A stretch of 64,000 nt of DNA from Pseudomonadales bacterium (GCA_013215055.1 JABSRQ010000019.1:1-64000), one strand, 5' to 3'. Counted from the stretch's first letter, positions 38,969 to 48,418 are shown. Notes: generated from the letters alone by a model not told the origin. Translations and numbers: made by a program.

Positions 38969-40180
38969 TTACCCAAAACGCTTAAAAGCCAAGACGGCAT
39001 TTAAACCACCAAACGCAAATGAATTGCTTAAGGCGGCCTCTATCTTCTGCGGTCGGGATTGCCCAAATACATAATCCAGATCACAGGCCGGATCGGTTTC
39101 TATGAAACCCATGGTGGGTGGTGCACATTGCTGTGTGATCGCTGCGATGGTGGCGATGGCTTCAACCGCGGAGGATGCACCCAGAATATGGCCATGCATG
39201 GATTTACTCGATGAGACCAACAAGTTATCGGCATGGTCTTCAAAAACGGCGCGTATGGCTGCCGTTTCCACCGGATCATTTTGTGGTGTGCCGGTGCCAT
39301 GGGCATTGATGTAGGCGATATCTGTGGGGGCCAGATTGGCATCTTTCAGCGCCAGTTTCATGGCTCTGGCCATGCCATCTTCTAAGGGCTGAACCAGGTT
39401 ATGGGCATCCGAACACATGCCAAAACCTGCCAGCTCGGCATAGATTTTTGCACCGCGTTGCTGCGCATGTTCCAGGGTTTCCAGAATCAGTGTGCCAGCA
39501 CCTTCACCTAATACCAGGCCACCACGTTTAGCAGAAAAAGGGCTGCAGCCGTCTTTTGAAAGTACACGCAAGCCTTCCCAGGCCAGGAATGAACTGGCGG
39601 TAATGGGCGCTTCGGCCCCACCGGTAATGGCAACATCCACCATGCCCGAGCGTAACATCATCATCGCTACCCCCATGGAATGGGCCGATGAGGCACAAGC
39701 GGTGGTGGTCGTTAATGATGGCCCGGTGATGCCGAACGCCATGCTGATATGGCTGGCTGCCGCACTGGGCATCAATTTAGGCACGGGGTAAGGGTGTAGA
39801 CGTTTTGCATCCTCGGCATAGAGCCGATAATAACCCTCATCTTGGGTGTTTTGTCCGCCTATGCCGGTACCGTAGGAAATAGCCGTACGCTCTGCCAGAG
39901 AAGGGCTGAATTCAATGCCTGCATCGGCCACGGCTTCTCGGGTGGCCATGATGGCAAATAGGGAATGTCTGTCCATCTGCGAAATCTGAGTGGCCGTAAA
40001 ATGCTCTGCGGCATCGAAGTTTTTAACTTCGGCGGCGATTTTAGTGCGCGCCTTAAAAACTTTCACACGCTCTACGGCGGCAATGCCACTCACACCGTTA
40101 AAGAGTTTGTCGGTAAATTCTGACGTTTTGTTACCCAAGGCTGAGATACAACCTACACCGGTGATGACGATACGTTTCAT
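38969..40180 (-). CDS. beta-ketoacyl-ACP synthase (FabF-like)
   Basis: The 403-residue condensing enzyme joins an acyl primer to a malonyl-ACP-type extender. The Cys-His-His triad is complete: Cys in TTTACASSAHS (about 163), His in NAHGTGTPQNDPVE (about 294) and His in KSMHGHILGASSAVEA (about 332). FabF-like thiolase-fold landmarks VITGVGCISALG at the N-terminus and NSFAFGGLNAVLAFKR at the C-terminus are present. It is last in a six-gene operon, 27 bp after an ACP gene. The cluster has no ketoreductase, dehydratase or acyltransferase, so it must borrow these from housekeeping fatty-acid synthesis or use the unreduced product. Confidence 0.92.
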   Translation of the reverse strand: MKRIVITGVGCISALGNKTSEFTDKLFNGVSGIAAVERVKVFKARTKIAAEVKNFDAAEHFTATQISQMDRHSLFAIMATREAVADAGIEFSPSLAERTAISYGTGIGGQNTQDEGYYRLYAEDAKRLHPYPVPKLMPSAAASHISMAFGITGPSLTTTTACASSAHSMGVAMMMLRSGMVDVAITGGAEAPITASSFLAWEGLRVLSKDGCSPFSAKRGGLVLGEGAGTLILETLEHAQQRGAKIYAELAGFGMCSDAHNLVQPLEDGMARAMKLALKDANLAPTDIAYINAHGTGTPQNDPVETAAIRAVFEDHADNLLVSSSKSMHGHILGASSAVEAIATIAAITQQCAPPTMGFIETDPACDLDYVFGQSRPQKIEAALSNSFAFGGLNAVLAFKRFG

Positions 40181-40207
40181 TGCTAGCCCCCTTATCTTTT
40201 GTGGCGT

Positions 40208-40468
40208 TTAAGTCTCTAGTTCAATCAATATTTTGACCGCGGAAACCACATCCCCCACGTTCCTAAAATTGGTATTGATCTCGTCAGATTCACCGGGATT
40301 GGGAATGGTAATATCAAACTTTTCCTCCAAGTCAAATACGGTTTCTACCACCTCTAAAGAGCCCAGGCCTATGGAGGATAACTCGGTGTCATCATCGATT
40401 TTACCGGGTGGTTTGGGGGCATTTTCACAGAGAATGCTGTAAATTTGTTGTGTGATTTCATCAGACAT
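40208..40468 (-). CDS. acyl carrier protein
   Basis: From ATG 40468 (MSDEITQQIY) the protein has 86 residues. The phosphopantetheine serine is S37 in IGLGSLEVVE. The usual D-S-L motif reads G-S-L here, a departure from housekeeping ACPs. Helix 2 (LEVVETVFDLEEKFDITIP) is typical. Placed 27 bp ahead of a ketosynthase gene and behind a methyltransferase gene, it is the likely carrier of the intermediates in this pathway. A longer frame to 40507 lacks ACP character. Confidence 0.88.
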   Translation of the reverse strand: MSDEITQQIYSILCENAPKPPGKIDDDTELSSIGLGSLEVVETVFDLEEKFDITIPNPGESDEINTNFRNVGDVVSAVKILIELET

Positions 40469-40551
40469 AAAGCTTATTCCTTCAATTTTACTAAAATTAT
40501 TATGCAATCGTGATTTCTTTTATATGCAATCGTGATGGCTCAGCGTGCTAT

Positions 40552-41220
40552 TTAAGCCGTTTTTTCCGCAATCAGCACTCTATACCACCGTGGCCCTTTG
40601 CCAAATAAACCGAAGTCTTCGACGTTTTTAGTTTGCAGGCATAATGCTTCAAACTGGGTTTGATAATCATAGATTTGATGTAAGGGGTTTTTTGCGATTA
40701 ATGCAAAGGTCAAAAGTGCCGCGCCGTAATAACCCTGTTGTAACAGACGCATCAACGCATTACCGCGGCGCGGGCCAAAATCGGCAATCATAAATAGACC
40801 ACCGTCTCGTAACAGGCCGCTTAAGTGTTTTGCCATGACAGGCATGGTCTGGGTATCAAATACATTAAGAAAGAAGTTAGCCGCAACCACATCGTATTGT
40901 CTATCCGTATGTTGAAAGACATCACCATGAATCAGGGTGATCTTATCCGCCACCCCGGCTTTTTCGATTTTCTTTTTCGACTTATTCAGCATATTGATGG
41001 ATAGCTCAACAACGGTTACCTCCGCGCCTTTCTTCGCGGCCAGGATGGCATCATCCCCGCCACCAGCACCGGCATATAACACCGTATCACCCGCTTTTAT
41101 ATGATTGATCTGATAAGCCTTGCAGGCCAGAATTTGAAAACCACTGTACAGATGTGACAAGCTGTCATAAAAATACGCGGCCAGATCATAATTATTGTTA
41201 TCGGTTTTTTTCATTTCCAT
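40552..41220 (-). CDS. class I SAM-dependent methyltransferase
   Basis: The 222-residue enzyme has motif I VLYAGAGGGDDAIL (about 47-60), VTVVELSINMLNKSKKKI for strand 2, HGDVFQ and a DVVAANFFLNVF strand-4 segment. The frame is intact. A C-terminal FALIAKNPLHQIYDY stretch is hydrophobic and may form a substrate lid. In this operon it could methylate an acyl chain, a hydroxyl or the released product. It lies between the DUF2156 gene (42 bp upstream) and the ACP gene (83 bp downstream). Confidence 0.88.
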   Translation of the reverse strand: MEMKKTDNNNYDLAAYFYDSLSHLYSGFQILACKAYQINHIKAGDTVLYAGAGGGDDAILAAKKGAEVTVVELSINMLNKSKKKIEKAGVADKITLIHGDVFQHTDRQYDVVAANFFLNVFDTQTMPVMAKHLSGLLRDGGLFMIADFGPRRGNALMRLLQQGYYGAALLTFALIAKNPLHQIYDYQTQFEALCLQTKNVEDFGLFGKGPRWYRVLIAEKTA

Positions 41221-41262
41221 CCCTGTTTTATCCCAGTTTTAGCCCGGTTTTATGCCAGCGCT

Positions 41263-42261
41263 TTAAAAGACATTGAGTGCGATGATACTGATCAGCACCA
41301 GTCTTGGCACAGAGATATCTTTAATGCAGGCATACCAGCCCGTTGTCTGACCCTTGTAACGGGTTTTATGAAATGCCAGTTGTTTGAAGGCATAGATAAC
41401 ATTCCCGTATTTATAAAACATCTGCATAACATGGCGAATAGGCTTGTTTTCATCGTCATGCTTTTGGATATCATAAAACGGGCTCAAACCAAGAGACAAC
41501 GTTTGAACCCCCTCTTGCTTAAATATTTTCATGGCCTCCAGGATAGTAAAATCCAGAAAGTCACTGGGGTGAATGGCAGGGTCTGAACGTAAAATATTGG
41601 CGCAGTAACCAATCACCTTTCCGTCTTTAAAATAAGGGTCAAAGAATACATAACCGACTATTTTGTCATCTTTATAACAATAAAACCGTCTTACTCCCCA
41701 GGCATCTCTAAACTCAGGGGGCCTGGTTAATAGGCGTAACTCCTGATGTTTGGTTTTTTTAGTCTTGCGCCACTGCTCACTGATGGCTTTTACCGCGACC
41801 TGATCAACCTCCCCCCAGCTCTGTTCTTTGACGCTAAACCCTTTATCACCCAAGTTTCTGGCATGGCGCAGGTTGCGCATCTTGCGCCCACTGACTTTAT
41901 ACTCCTGAATAGGCATCCAGAATTCAGGCCCAATATGATTAATCGAATAACCAAACTGCTTTAATACCTTGGCCACTTTTATATCCAGCCCCATAAACAG
42001 GGTCTTAACCGAACATTGCTCAAAATAGGCGGTAAATAACTGTGGCAAATTTTCTTCTGCACAGATGGGATTGCAAAACACAATATTAACATTGGTTAAC
42101 AAACCCTTTTGATGGAAATAACTGATATAACCGATATCCCGTAACAAAAAACACTGCACATCTTCCTGAAAATGAAAATATGAATTTGATTGTTCACCGT
42201 ATAACATCATCAGCTGCTGTTTGTGATGCAGCTCTTCATCGACCTGAAATTCAACGCCCAT
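41263..42261 (-). CDS. DUF2156 / lysyltransferase-C-like GNAT-fold protein
   Basis: The 332-residue protein resembles the C-terminal domain of phosphatidylglycerol lysyltransferases (DUF2156): QCFLLRDIGYISYFHQKG, VSGRKMRNLRHARNLGDKGF, REEFRDAWG-like EFRDAWGVRRFYCYKDDKIVGYVFFDP and a late LSLGLSPFYD block. These correspond to the tandem acyltransferase-like folds that use aminoacyl-tRNA or acyl donors. No membrane domain is fused, apart from a short hydrophobic C-terminus (LVLISIIALNVF). Its ATG overlaps the end of the FAD gene by 11 bp, implying translational coupling. In this context it may transfer an acyl or amino-acyl group. Confidence 0.8.
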   Translation of the reverse strand: MGVEFQVDEELHHKQQLMMLYGEQSNSYFHFQEDVQCFLLRDIGYISYFHQKGLLTNVNIVFCNPICAEENLPQLFTAYFEQCSVKTLFMGLDIKVAKVLKQFGYSINHIGPEFWMPIQEYKVSGRKMRNLRHARNLGDKGFSVKEQSWGEVDQVAVKAISEQWRKTKKTKHQELRLLTRPPEFRDAWGVRRFYCYKDDKIVGYVFFDPYFKDGKVIGYCANILRSDPAIHPSDFLDFTILEAMKIFKQEGVQTLSLGLSPFYDIQKHDDENKPIRHVMQMFYKYGNVIYAFKQLAFHKTRYKGQTTGWYACIKDISVPRLVLISIIALNVF

Positions 42262-43624
42262 AATTATTCTCGTTATTAGTCACTGCAATCATCTTTTTAA
42301 GGCATTGAATCAGTAAATAGGGGTGCACAATATGCTGTACACCTATAGTCATATTGGCAATTTCAACACACCTTTTTGCCACGCTGTCATTTTCCAGCGA
42401 GACGGCCAATACCGTATCCAGGTATTTAAAAAACAGCTTTTCATACCAGCGCAGTTTTAAACCCTCGGTGGTTGGCCAACGTGCATCTTCGAAGGTGGCC
42501 ATGGTCCAGCCCACCCACTGATAGCGGAAACTCTTGCGGTAATAGCTTTTACGCAATTTATCCAGCTGCTGTGGTGTTAATGGCTCTGTAGCTGAGGACT
42601 TTTTAAGATTATCGGCCAACAATTTTGCCGTGATGGCGACGATCGTCATACCCTGACCGTAATAGGGATTAAAGCAACAATGGGCATCACCACAGACCAA
42701 TAAACCACTGGGCAGGTTGTTCATTTTTTCATAGTGATACCACTGATTATCGGTACCCCTGTTAGTACGTATGGCCGATATAGGTTCTAAATCTGCTATC
42801 GCATCATAAATCACAGGTGTACTGAGCTGCTTGGCAAAATCCAGAAACTCCTCGGGTTTATTACCGGGGAAGTTTTTGGCGGTACCTATCAGGGTTAATA
42901 ACCATTGATTGTTTTCCACTTCCCACAAGCCGGCGGCCCGTGGGTTATCAGGGGCATGACAGGCCACCTCCACGCCCTTCCAGGCACTATGGGATGGCGG
43001 TTTTTGATACAGGCAAGAGGCATAACCCAGATGAGGCACCACCTTGCTGAGTTTCGGTGCAGCTATACCACACTCTTCCAGCCATTTTGGCATCTTCGAT
43101 TGCCTACCGCTGCAATCAAGCACCAGATCTGCGCCTATGATTTCCTCAGTCTCAGATTTAGCCCCGCTGACTTTAACGCCTTTAACGGTGGCGTTTACAA
43201 TGTCCAGGACTTTAACCCGGGTATTTTCACGCAGCTCAACATTCTCCAGCCCGATAACATGCTGAGTAATGACCCAATCCAGCGTAGGCCGCAAACAGGG
43301 GCGAATTTTTACTCTTGACGGGAAACGCGGTAATTTTCCGCCATGGGTAAATAACAGGCAGTCGTCTATGTAATCGGTCTCTGGCACATTCAGTTCATCC
43401 AGCCGGGCTTCAAAATCCGGAATTAACTGCTGCAAGATCTGCCGGCCTTTTAATAACAGCGTATGTTGATGCCTGTCCTGAGGAACACCTGCGCGGTACT
43501 GCGGCGTATCAAATACCAGAACACCCGCGTCCAATACGGTGATTTTCTGACAATAGGGTGCGATGGCTGCGGTATATACCATGCCGGAAAAGCCGCCCCC
43601 TATCACAACAACGTGGTTTAACAT
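42251..43624 (-). CDS. FAD-dependent monooxygenase-like oxidoreductase
   Basis: The 457-residue flavoprotein starts with VVVIGGGFSGMVYTAAIAP (GxGxxG at about 8-13) and DAGVLVFD. GVPQDRHQHTLLLKGRQILQQL follows at about 49-70, a pattern seen in epoxidase and hydroxylase relatives of tryptophan-halogenase/PHBH-type enzymes. A second FAD motif is GDAHCCFNPYYGQGMTI (about 324-340). The halogenase WxWxIP motif was not seen. It should hydroxylate or epoxidise an intermediate of the cluster. A hydrophobic or amphipathic C-terminal part suggests membrane contact. It is second in the operon and overlaps the next gene. Confidence 0.85.
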   Translation of the reverse strand: MLNHVVVIGGGFSGMVYTAAIAPYCQKITVLDAGVLVFDTPQYRAGVPQDRHQHTLLLKGRQILQQLIPDFEARLDELNVPETDYIDDCLLFTHGGKLPRFPSRVKIRPCLRPTLDWVITQHVIGLENVELRENTRVKVLDIVNATVKGVKVSGAKSETEEIIGADLVLDCSGRQSKMPKWLEECGIAAPKLSKVVPHLGYASCLYQKPPSHSAWKGVEVACHAPDNPRAAGLWEVENNQWLLTLIGTAKNFPGNKPEEFLDFAKQLSTPVIYDAIADLEPISAIRTNRGTDNQWYHYEKMNNLPSGLLVCGDAHCCFNPYYGQGMTIVAITAKLLADNLKKSSATEPLTPQQLDKLRKSYYRKSFRYQWVGWTMATFEDARWPTTEGLKLRWYEKLFFKYLDTVLAVSLENDSVAKRCVEIANMTIGVQHIVHPYLLIQCLKKMIAVTNNENNYGR

Positions 43625-43712
43625 GTTTGGACCTATTATTTTTATACTGCCTTGATGAATCTACACAATTTTTCTGATGGATCCCATCGTTGGTTTAAGC
43701 GCTGCGGCCAAA

Positions 43713-44819
43713 TTAAGTGCTGCCGCCAAAATTCGACTCTACCGCATAGCCGACCATCTTTTGAATATAATCCCGCACATCGGGCACCTCTATATCCGCA
43801 TCGCTTAATAGCTCTCTGACCTTGGCATCGCAGTAAAGTGGGTTTTCCTTGGTATAAGGCAGATAGGTCTGTAATACGGCAACCACGGGTTTAAGTTTGC
43901 GCAGCGGTACCAGCGCCAATAAGGGCACTACAATTTTCTGCCACAGTGCAACAGGCTGGTAAATCACTTGTTTATGCTCAGGGAAAAATGACTCAACGAT
44001 GGCGACTAATTCTGCAACCCGTAAAACATTATCCGGGCCAGCGGTGACATGAAAACATTGCCCCAGCGATTCGGGTCTGGCCTGTAAGGCCAAAATAACA
44101 TCACGCACATAATCCACCGGTATCAGGTCTATAGGCGTCTGCTTATTGGCGGGTAACACACGCCATAAACCCCGTGCATACACCTGTATCAACGTATAAA
44201 TCGTATTAAAACTGCTGGTACGTCCACTATTGGCCTCACCGACGACGATGCTGGGCCTGTGAATACAGATGGGCATATTTTCCATCGCCTTCCAGGCCAG
44301 GGCCTCGGCTTCATGTTTGCTCTGCTCGTAGGTATTTTTAAAAGCATAGTCCTCAACATGTTGCTGTTCTTTAACCAGGCCCTGCTGTTTTCCGGCCACA
44401 TAGGCGGTGCTGACAATATCCACCCGCTGTAAAATACCACATGCCTGACTAACTTCAGCCAGGGCTAATATGCCTTGGGTTCCGCCAACATTAATGGCCC
44501 TGGCCTTATCCAATTGAAGGTCAAAGCGTACACTGGCAGCACAGTGTAAATAGCGCTGGCATGTTGTGGTGACTAGCTGTTGATCGGCGGCGCAAAGCCC
44601 TAAAAAAGGTTTTTGCACATCTCCGGGAATGATCTCAACCAGGTCATCGATCAGCCTATTGAAGTCGCCCAGATTTTTTAAGGATGCCTTGATGCGTCTA
44701 AGGCCATCGGTCTTGCTGTTACAGCGCACAAGTAAAAACAACGATTGCTGCTGCTGTAATAAGGCGGCAATAAGATAACGGCCTAAAAACCCCGTACCGC
44801 CGGTGATAAATGTTGCCAT
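43713..44819 (-). CDS. thioester-reductase-like NAD(P)-dependent extended SDR
   Basis: The 368-residue protein is an extended SDR of the NAD_binding_4 / thioester-reductase group: cofactor motif TGGTGFLGRYL (about 7-17), LLVRC, HCAASVRFD, NVGGTQGILALA and the catalytic Y-E-Q-S-K at about 165-169. Relatives release chains from carrier proteins as aldehydes or alcohols, or reduce acyl-CoA. As first gene of an operon with an ACP and ketosynthase, reductive release of an acyl-ACP product is the simplest reading. A sterol or sugar SDR role is possible. Confidence 0.85.
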   Translation of the reverse strand: MATFITGGTGFLGRYLIAALLQQQQSLFLLVRCNSKTDGLRRIKASLKNLGDFNRLIDDLVEIIPGDVQKPFLGLCAADQQLVTTTCQRYLHCAASVRFDLQLDKARAINVGGTQGILALAEVSQACGILQRVDIVSTAYVAGKQQGLVKEQQHVEDYAFKNTYEQSKHEAEALAWKAMENMPICIHRPSIVVGEANSGRTSSFNTIYTLIQVYARGLWRVLPANKQTPIDLIPVDYVRDVILALQARPESLGQCFHVTAGPDNVLRVAELVAIVESFFPEHKQVIYQPVALWQKIVVPLLALVPLRKLKPVVAVLQTYLPYTKENPLYCDAKVRELLSDADIEVPDVRDYIQKMVGYAVESNFGGST

Positions 44820-45176
44820 GATGAATTCCTGTAAACGCGGATTTTTCCAGCTGCGCGAATAATGCTTAGGGCTGTGGTCAAATTAAGCTGAGCTTGGCTG
44901 GCGAAAAAAGGGTTTCTGCTGCCGAGAATAGCTTTATCGATGTAGCATTCTCTAGGCCGGGAAGGAAACTGTATTGTAATGCCATGCTTTTATTTTTATT
45001 TAAATGACACTATGATTCATTTCATGGTTATTTTCAATCATTTCAGCGATGCACCTAAGTTCAGTTGTCGTTCCTGAGCCCACTGCATTTGGCCGTGACC
45101 TCCATGGATGGTGGAAATACAGTTTGTGCAGAGCGTTAGCGCCGTGAGGCGGTACAAAAAACTGTTATTGATCAGG
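44820..45176. other. upstream region of the ketosynthase operon
   Basis: No gene is seen. The promoter for the six-gene operon should lie here. No operator was recognised. Confidence 0.35.
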
Positions 45177-45357
45177 TATTAACGCATTTGAATTTTCTTG
45201 ATGACGTTATCCCGCTCGCTTTTAAGCTACTAGGAAGCGCAAGGACCGCCACCAGAGTTTTTTTCTAAACTAACTATCGTACAGGTATAACCCTGTAGGG
45301 AATGCTTTACGTGGCATTTACCTGTTAGAACCCTCTGAATTAACAGGCTCTGCTGTT
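45177..45357. repeat. dispersed non-coding repeat, copy 1
   Basis: The first 32 bases, starting TATTAACGCATTTGAA, are identical to 51296-51327. Similarity then continues in blocks (GCAAGG-CC-CCACCA, TTTTTTCTAAACTA, ATTTACC-GTTAGA, ATTAACAGGCTCTG-TGTTA) to about 45357. No gene lies in either copy. The copies are in the same orientation and enclose the block 45358-51295. Confidence 0.8.
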
Positions 45358-45803
45358 AAATTTATTACCATTTTATTCCACTGAATTCTGTTTTATCACT
45401 TAACCACATCGCCATTTTATATTTCAAGGTTTAATCGAATGGGTGGTAAGCCCCCCCCTACCCCTTATACTCAAGTACCTAATATTCAGCCTTGAACCGC
45501 GAATAACAACTGTGCCGATAGTACAAACACTTCGCGAATAAACCCATGCTGTGATTTTCGTCAAATCCAATGCTACTGACATTTTATAAGCTTATCAATA
45601 AGAGGTCTTGGGGTAGCCAACTTCTATCTGGCCTTTTACATCGCCTTAGTATTGTATGGGTAATGTAGTTGCCAATAGTGCCATATTTGATTAAATTATC
45701 ATCATGAAATGTGCGTTGTTGTGGCTAATATATGGGAGTTTACCCTTGTTAAACCTGCAGTAATGACGGCAAAGGCAGCCTAAAAAAACAGTTCGAAAAG
45801 AAC

Positions 45804-45839
<36 letters not shown>

Positions 45840-45849
45840 GCTTTGATAA

Positions 45850-47460
45850 ATGCAGAGTATATTTTTCAAAATATATACAGGCTTGTTACTGGCCGCCATG
45901 GTTGTCGGTTTGGGGATGTATAATCTATCAACAGTGGTTAATACATATCGCCTGGAATCCTATGTGGAAAAACTATCCGACGGCATATTTGTGCTGGTGG
46001 CAAATAATATTGCCGATAAACCGCGACTTGAGCAGCGCGAATGGTTGGCATCGGTCGAGCACTTAACCGGCCTAAGCATTGTTTTTACTCAGCGGCAGAA
46101 TATTGAATTTAGCAGCCTTGAACTACTGGCCTTGGACAGGCAGGAAACCGTAGTGCATGCCAATGTTGACCAGCGGATGGCTCAGGTTTTTTACGCCCTG
46201 CCGAATGACTCCAATTCACTGTTAACCCTGCAGGTACGGGATATCAGTGAACAATTAGCAAGGGTAGCCTCCTTATTGGTTTTAAATGAATTGCAACGCC
46301 ATGACTATGATGGCGATGAGCGTCAGAGCATCTTCAAGCTGTTACAGCGCCAATTTCATTTTAAGATGGATTTACTGGAACAACAGCAACTGAAACTGGA
46401 TTTTGCGCAGCAACGCTTATTAGATCGACGTGAGGTAGTGGTCAGCTTCGATGAAAAAGCTTTAGCTACACCCGCTTTAATGGTGTATGCACCAACTCTG
46501 ATCAAAGAAGAGCTATTAGTGTTGGGGCCTATTTCGGTTTTTGATTGGGCTCCACGCAGTTTTATCTATGCACATGTGCTATTGGGTTTTATCTTACTCG
46601 GCTTCAGTTTATATCTTTTACTGCGGCCTCTGCAGCAGCGCATACAGCGCATGGGAGCAGAAATAGAAGATATTGACCTGACCCGAGTAAGTGAACCTAT
46701 GACGGTTGAGGGGCGGGATATGTTAAGCCTGCTATCGATTAAAGTGAATGTGATGGCTAAACGTATTCACTCGCTGATGAAGGTTCAGCGTGAATTAACT
46801 CAGGCTGTGTCCCATGAGTTGCGCACGCCCATTGCCCGCATGAAATTTCACCTGGTATTAATGGATAAATTATTAGGGGAAACGGAAAAGAAACACCTAA
46901 AAGGTCTGCAGTCTGATACACAAATATTGGAACGTCTGGTAGATGAAATATTAACCTATGCCAACCTGGAGCAAGAACGGCCGCATTTAACCATTAATGA
47001 ATTTGATTTGACGGAAGAATTGAAAACGTTGATCGATGAAACGACGGCTATACGCCCTGAAATCACTATTCACCTGGAGAATTCGCAGCTAATAAGCCAT
47101 GTGTCGGCCGATAAACATTATATGTTAAGGGCCTGTCAGAACTTACTGGTGAACGCTCAGCGTCATGCTCATTCTCAAGTTAGAGTCGTTATTACGCAGA
47201 ATAAAAATGCCTTTCAAGTGTCGGTTCATGATGACGGTGAAGGTATCAGCGAAGAAGAAAAGCAAACTGTTTTTGAGCCGTTTAAACGCCTGGATAGCAG
47301 TCGTAATCGAAAATCGGGCGGTTATGGTTTAGGCTTGGCCATTGTCTATCAGGTCATGCGCTGGCATCAGGGCGAGGTGGAGATTTATGACTCCCACCTG
47401 GGAGGCTGCGAGTTTCGCCTGTGCTGGAAAAAAGGCTTGTTAAAAAGTCATAAATCTTAG
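45850..47460 (+). CDS. sensor histidine kinase (RstB-like)
   Basis: The 536-residue kinase has a first membrane helix (about 7-25), a large periplasmic region (about 26-235), a second helix (about 237-257), a HAMP linker, a HisKA domain with the phospho-acceptor in VSHELRTPIARM (about 327) and an HATPase domain (NLLVNAQRHA, DDGEGIS, GGYGLGLAIV). It resembles RstB-type proteobacterial kinases. A cognate OmpR-type regulator follows 151 bp downstream. The ligand is not shown. Its start is preceded by a TAA microsatellite, which could make expression variable. Confidence 0.92.
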   Translation: MQSIFFKIYTGLLLAAMVVGLGMYNLSTVVNTYRLESYVEKLSDGIFVLVANNIADKPRLEQREWLASVEHLTGLSIVFTQRQNIEFSSLELLALDRQETVVHANVDQRMAQVFYALPNDSNSLLTLQVRDISEQLARVASLLVLNELQRHDYDGDERQSIFKLLQRQFHFKMDLLEQQQLKLDFAQQRLLDRREVVVSFDEKALATPALMVYAPTLIKEELLVLGPISVFDWAPRSFIYAHVLLGFILLGFSLYLLLRPLQQRIQRMGAEIEDIDLTRVSEPMTVEGRDMLSLLSIKVNVMAKRIHSLMKVQRELTQAVSHELRTPIARMKFHLVLMDKLLGETEKKHLKGLQSDTQILERLVDEILTYANLEQERPHLTINEFDLTEELKTLIDETTAIRPEITIHLENSQLISHVSADKHYMLRACQNLLVNAQRHAHSQVRVVITQNKNAFQVSVHDDGEGISEEEKQTVFEPFKRLDSSRNRKSGGYGLGLAIVYQVMRWHQGEVEIYDSHLGGCEFRLCWKKGLLKSHKS

Positions 47461-47552
47461 ATAAACGAAGGCAGGGTTCCCTGAGTGCCAGCGAGCATAA
47501 GATTGATCAGAAAATGCTTTTTGATAGGTGAAACCTCGGGACTGTCATGGCC

Positions 47553-47600
47553 AAAATAAAAATAAAAATAAAAATAAAAATAAAAATAAAAATAAAAATA
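47553..47600 (+). repeat. TAAAAA hexanucleotide microsatellite before the regulator gene
   Basis: T recurs every six bases at 47557, 47563 and so on to 47599, in an otherwise pure A run: seven full TAAAAA units and partial ends. It ends 11 bases before the ATG at 47612. Read as protein from an upstream GTG (47528) it gives an Asn-Lys dipeptide run. Confidence 0.95.
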
Positions 47601-47611
47601 GGAATGTGGTT

Positions 47612-48358
47612 ATGAATAACGAAGCATGCGCTGAAGCTGGTATGGGCAAATTAGCTCAAATTTTATTGGTGGAAGACGATCAGGATTTAGCCGAGTTAAC
47701 TGCCGATTATTTATCCGGATTTGGTTTTTGCGTCAATATAGAAAGTGATGGTGCCAAAGCCGTCGAGCGGGCATTACTTGAAAAGCCGAGTTTATTGATT
47801 CTCGATGTGATGTTGCCCGGTAAAGATGGCATCGATATCTGTCGTGAAGTCAGGGAGAAATCTTCATTACCCATATTGATGTTGACCGCAAGAGGGGAAC
47901 AAATCGATCAAATTCTCGGCCTGGAGATGGGAGCCGATGATTATGTCTGTAAACCGGTAGAGCCGCGGTTATTGCTGGCCAGGGTTAAGGCTTTATTGCG
48001 GCGGGCACCCGTTGAAAAAGATAATCAACAAGGTGAGGAAAAGATTACAAAACAATTTTATCAATTTGACAATATTGAGCTGGATAACAGTGCCAGGCGG
48101 GTTAAGGTGGATGATGTTGAAGTTGATTTAACGATGCCTGAATATGAGCTTTTGTGGTTATTGGCGACCCACGCCGGGCATATATTATCGCGGGCAATGA
48201 TATTCAAGAGCATTCGTGGCATCGAATACGATGGCAGCAACCGTTTTGTGGATTTAACCGTCTCCCATATTCGCATGAAAATAGGTGATGATGGCGATAA
48301 ACCCACACGCATAAAAACGGTAAGAGGCAAGGGCTATTTATTTGTACCCAGTTGTTAA
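47612..48358 (+). CDS. OmpR-family response regulator (RstA-like)
   Basis: From ATG 47612 the product has 248 residues: a receiver domain (about 14-130; VEDDQDLAE, phospho-Asp in LLILDVMLPGKDG, Lys in CKPVEP) and an OmpR/PhoB winged-helix domain (about 148-245; DLTMPEYELLWLLATHAG, RFVDLTVSHIRMKIGDDG, RIKTVRGKGYLF). The frame extends upstream through the Asn-Lys microsatellite to a GTG, but AGGA just before 47612 and the normal family N-terminus favour the short form. Partner of the kinase upstream. Confidence 0.93.
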   Translation: MNNEACAEAGMGKLAQILLVEDDQDLAELTADYLSGFGFCVNIESDGAKAVERALLEKPSLLILDVMLPGKDGIDICREVREKSSLPILMLTARGEQIDQILGLEMGADDYVCKPVEPRLLLARVKALLRRAPVEKDNQQGEEKITKQFYQFDNIELDNSARRVKVDDVEVDLTMPEYELLWLLATHAGHILSRAMIFKSIRGIEYDGSNRFVDLTVSHIRMKIGDDGDKPTRIKTVRGKGYLFVPSC

Positions 48359-48392
48359 TGGCTGGAGATATAATCATCACGAGCTCTCAGAC

Positions 48393-48418
48393 GATGTAAA
48401 GCCATCATTATTTACATC
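48393..48418. terminator. hairpin after the response regulator
   Basis: GATGTAAA (48393-48400) pairs with TTTACATC (48411-48418) around a ten-base loop, 34 bp after the stop. No T-run follows. A similar TCATTATTTACATC string occurs at about 51196. Confidence 0.4.
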
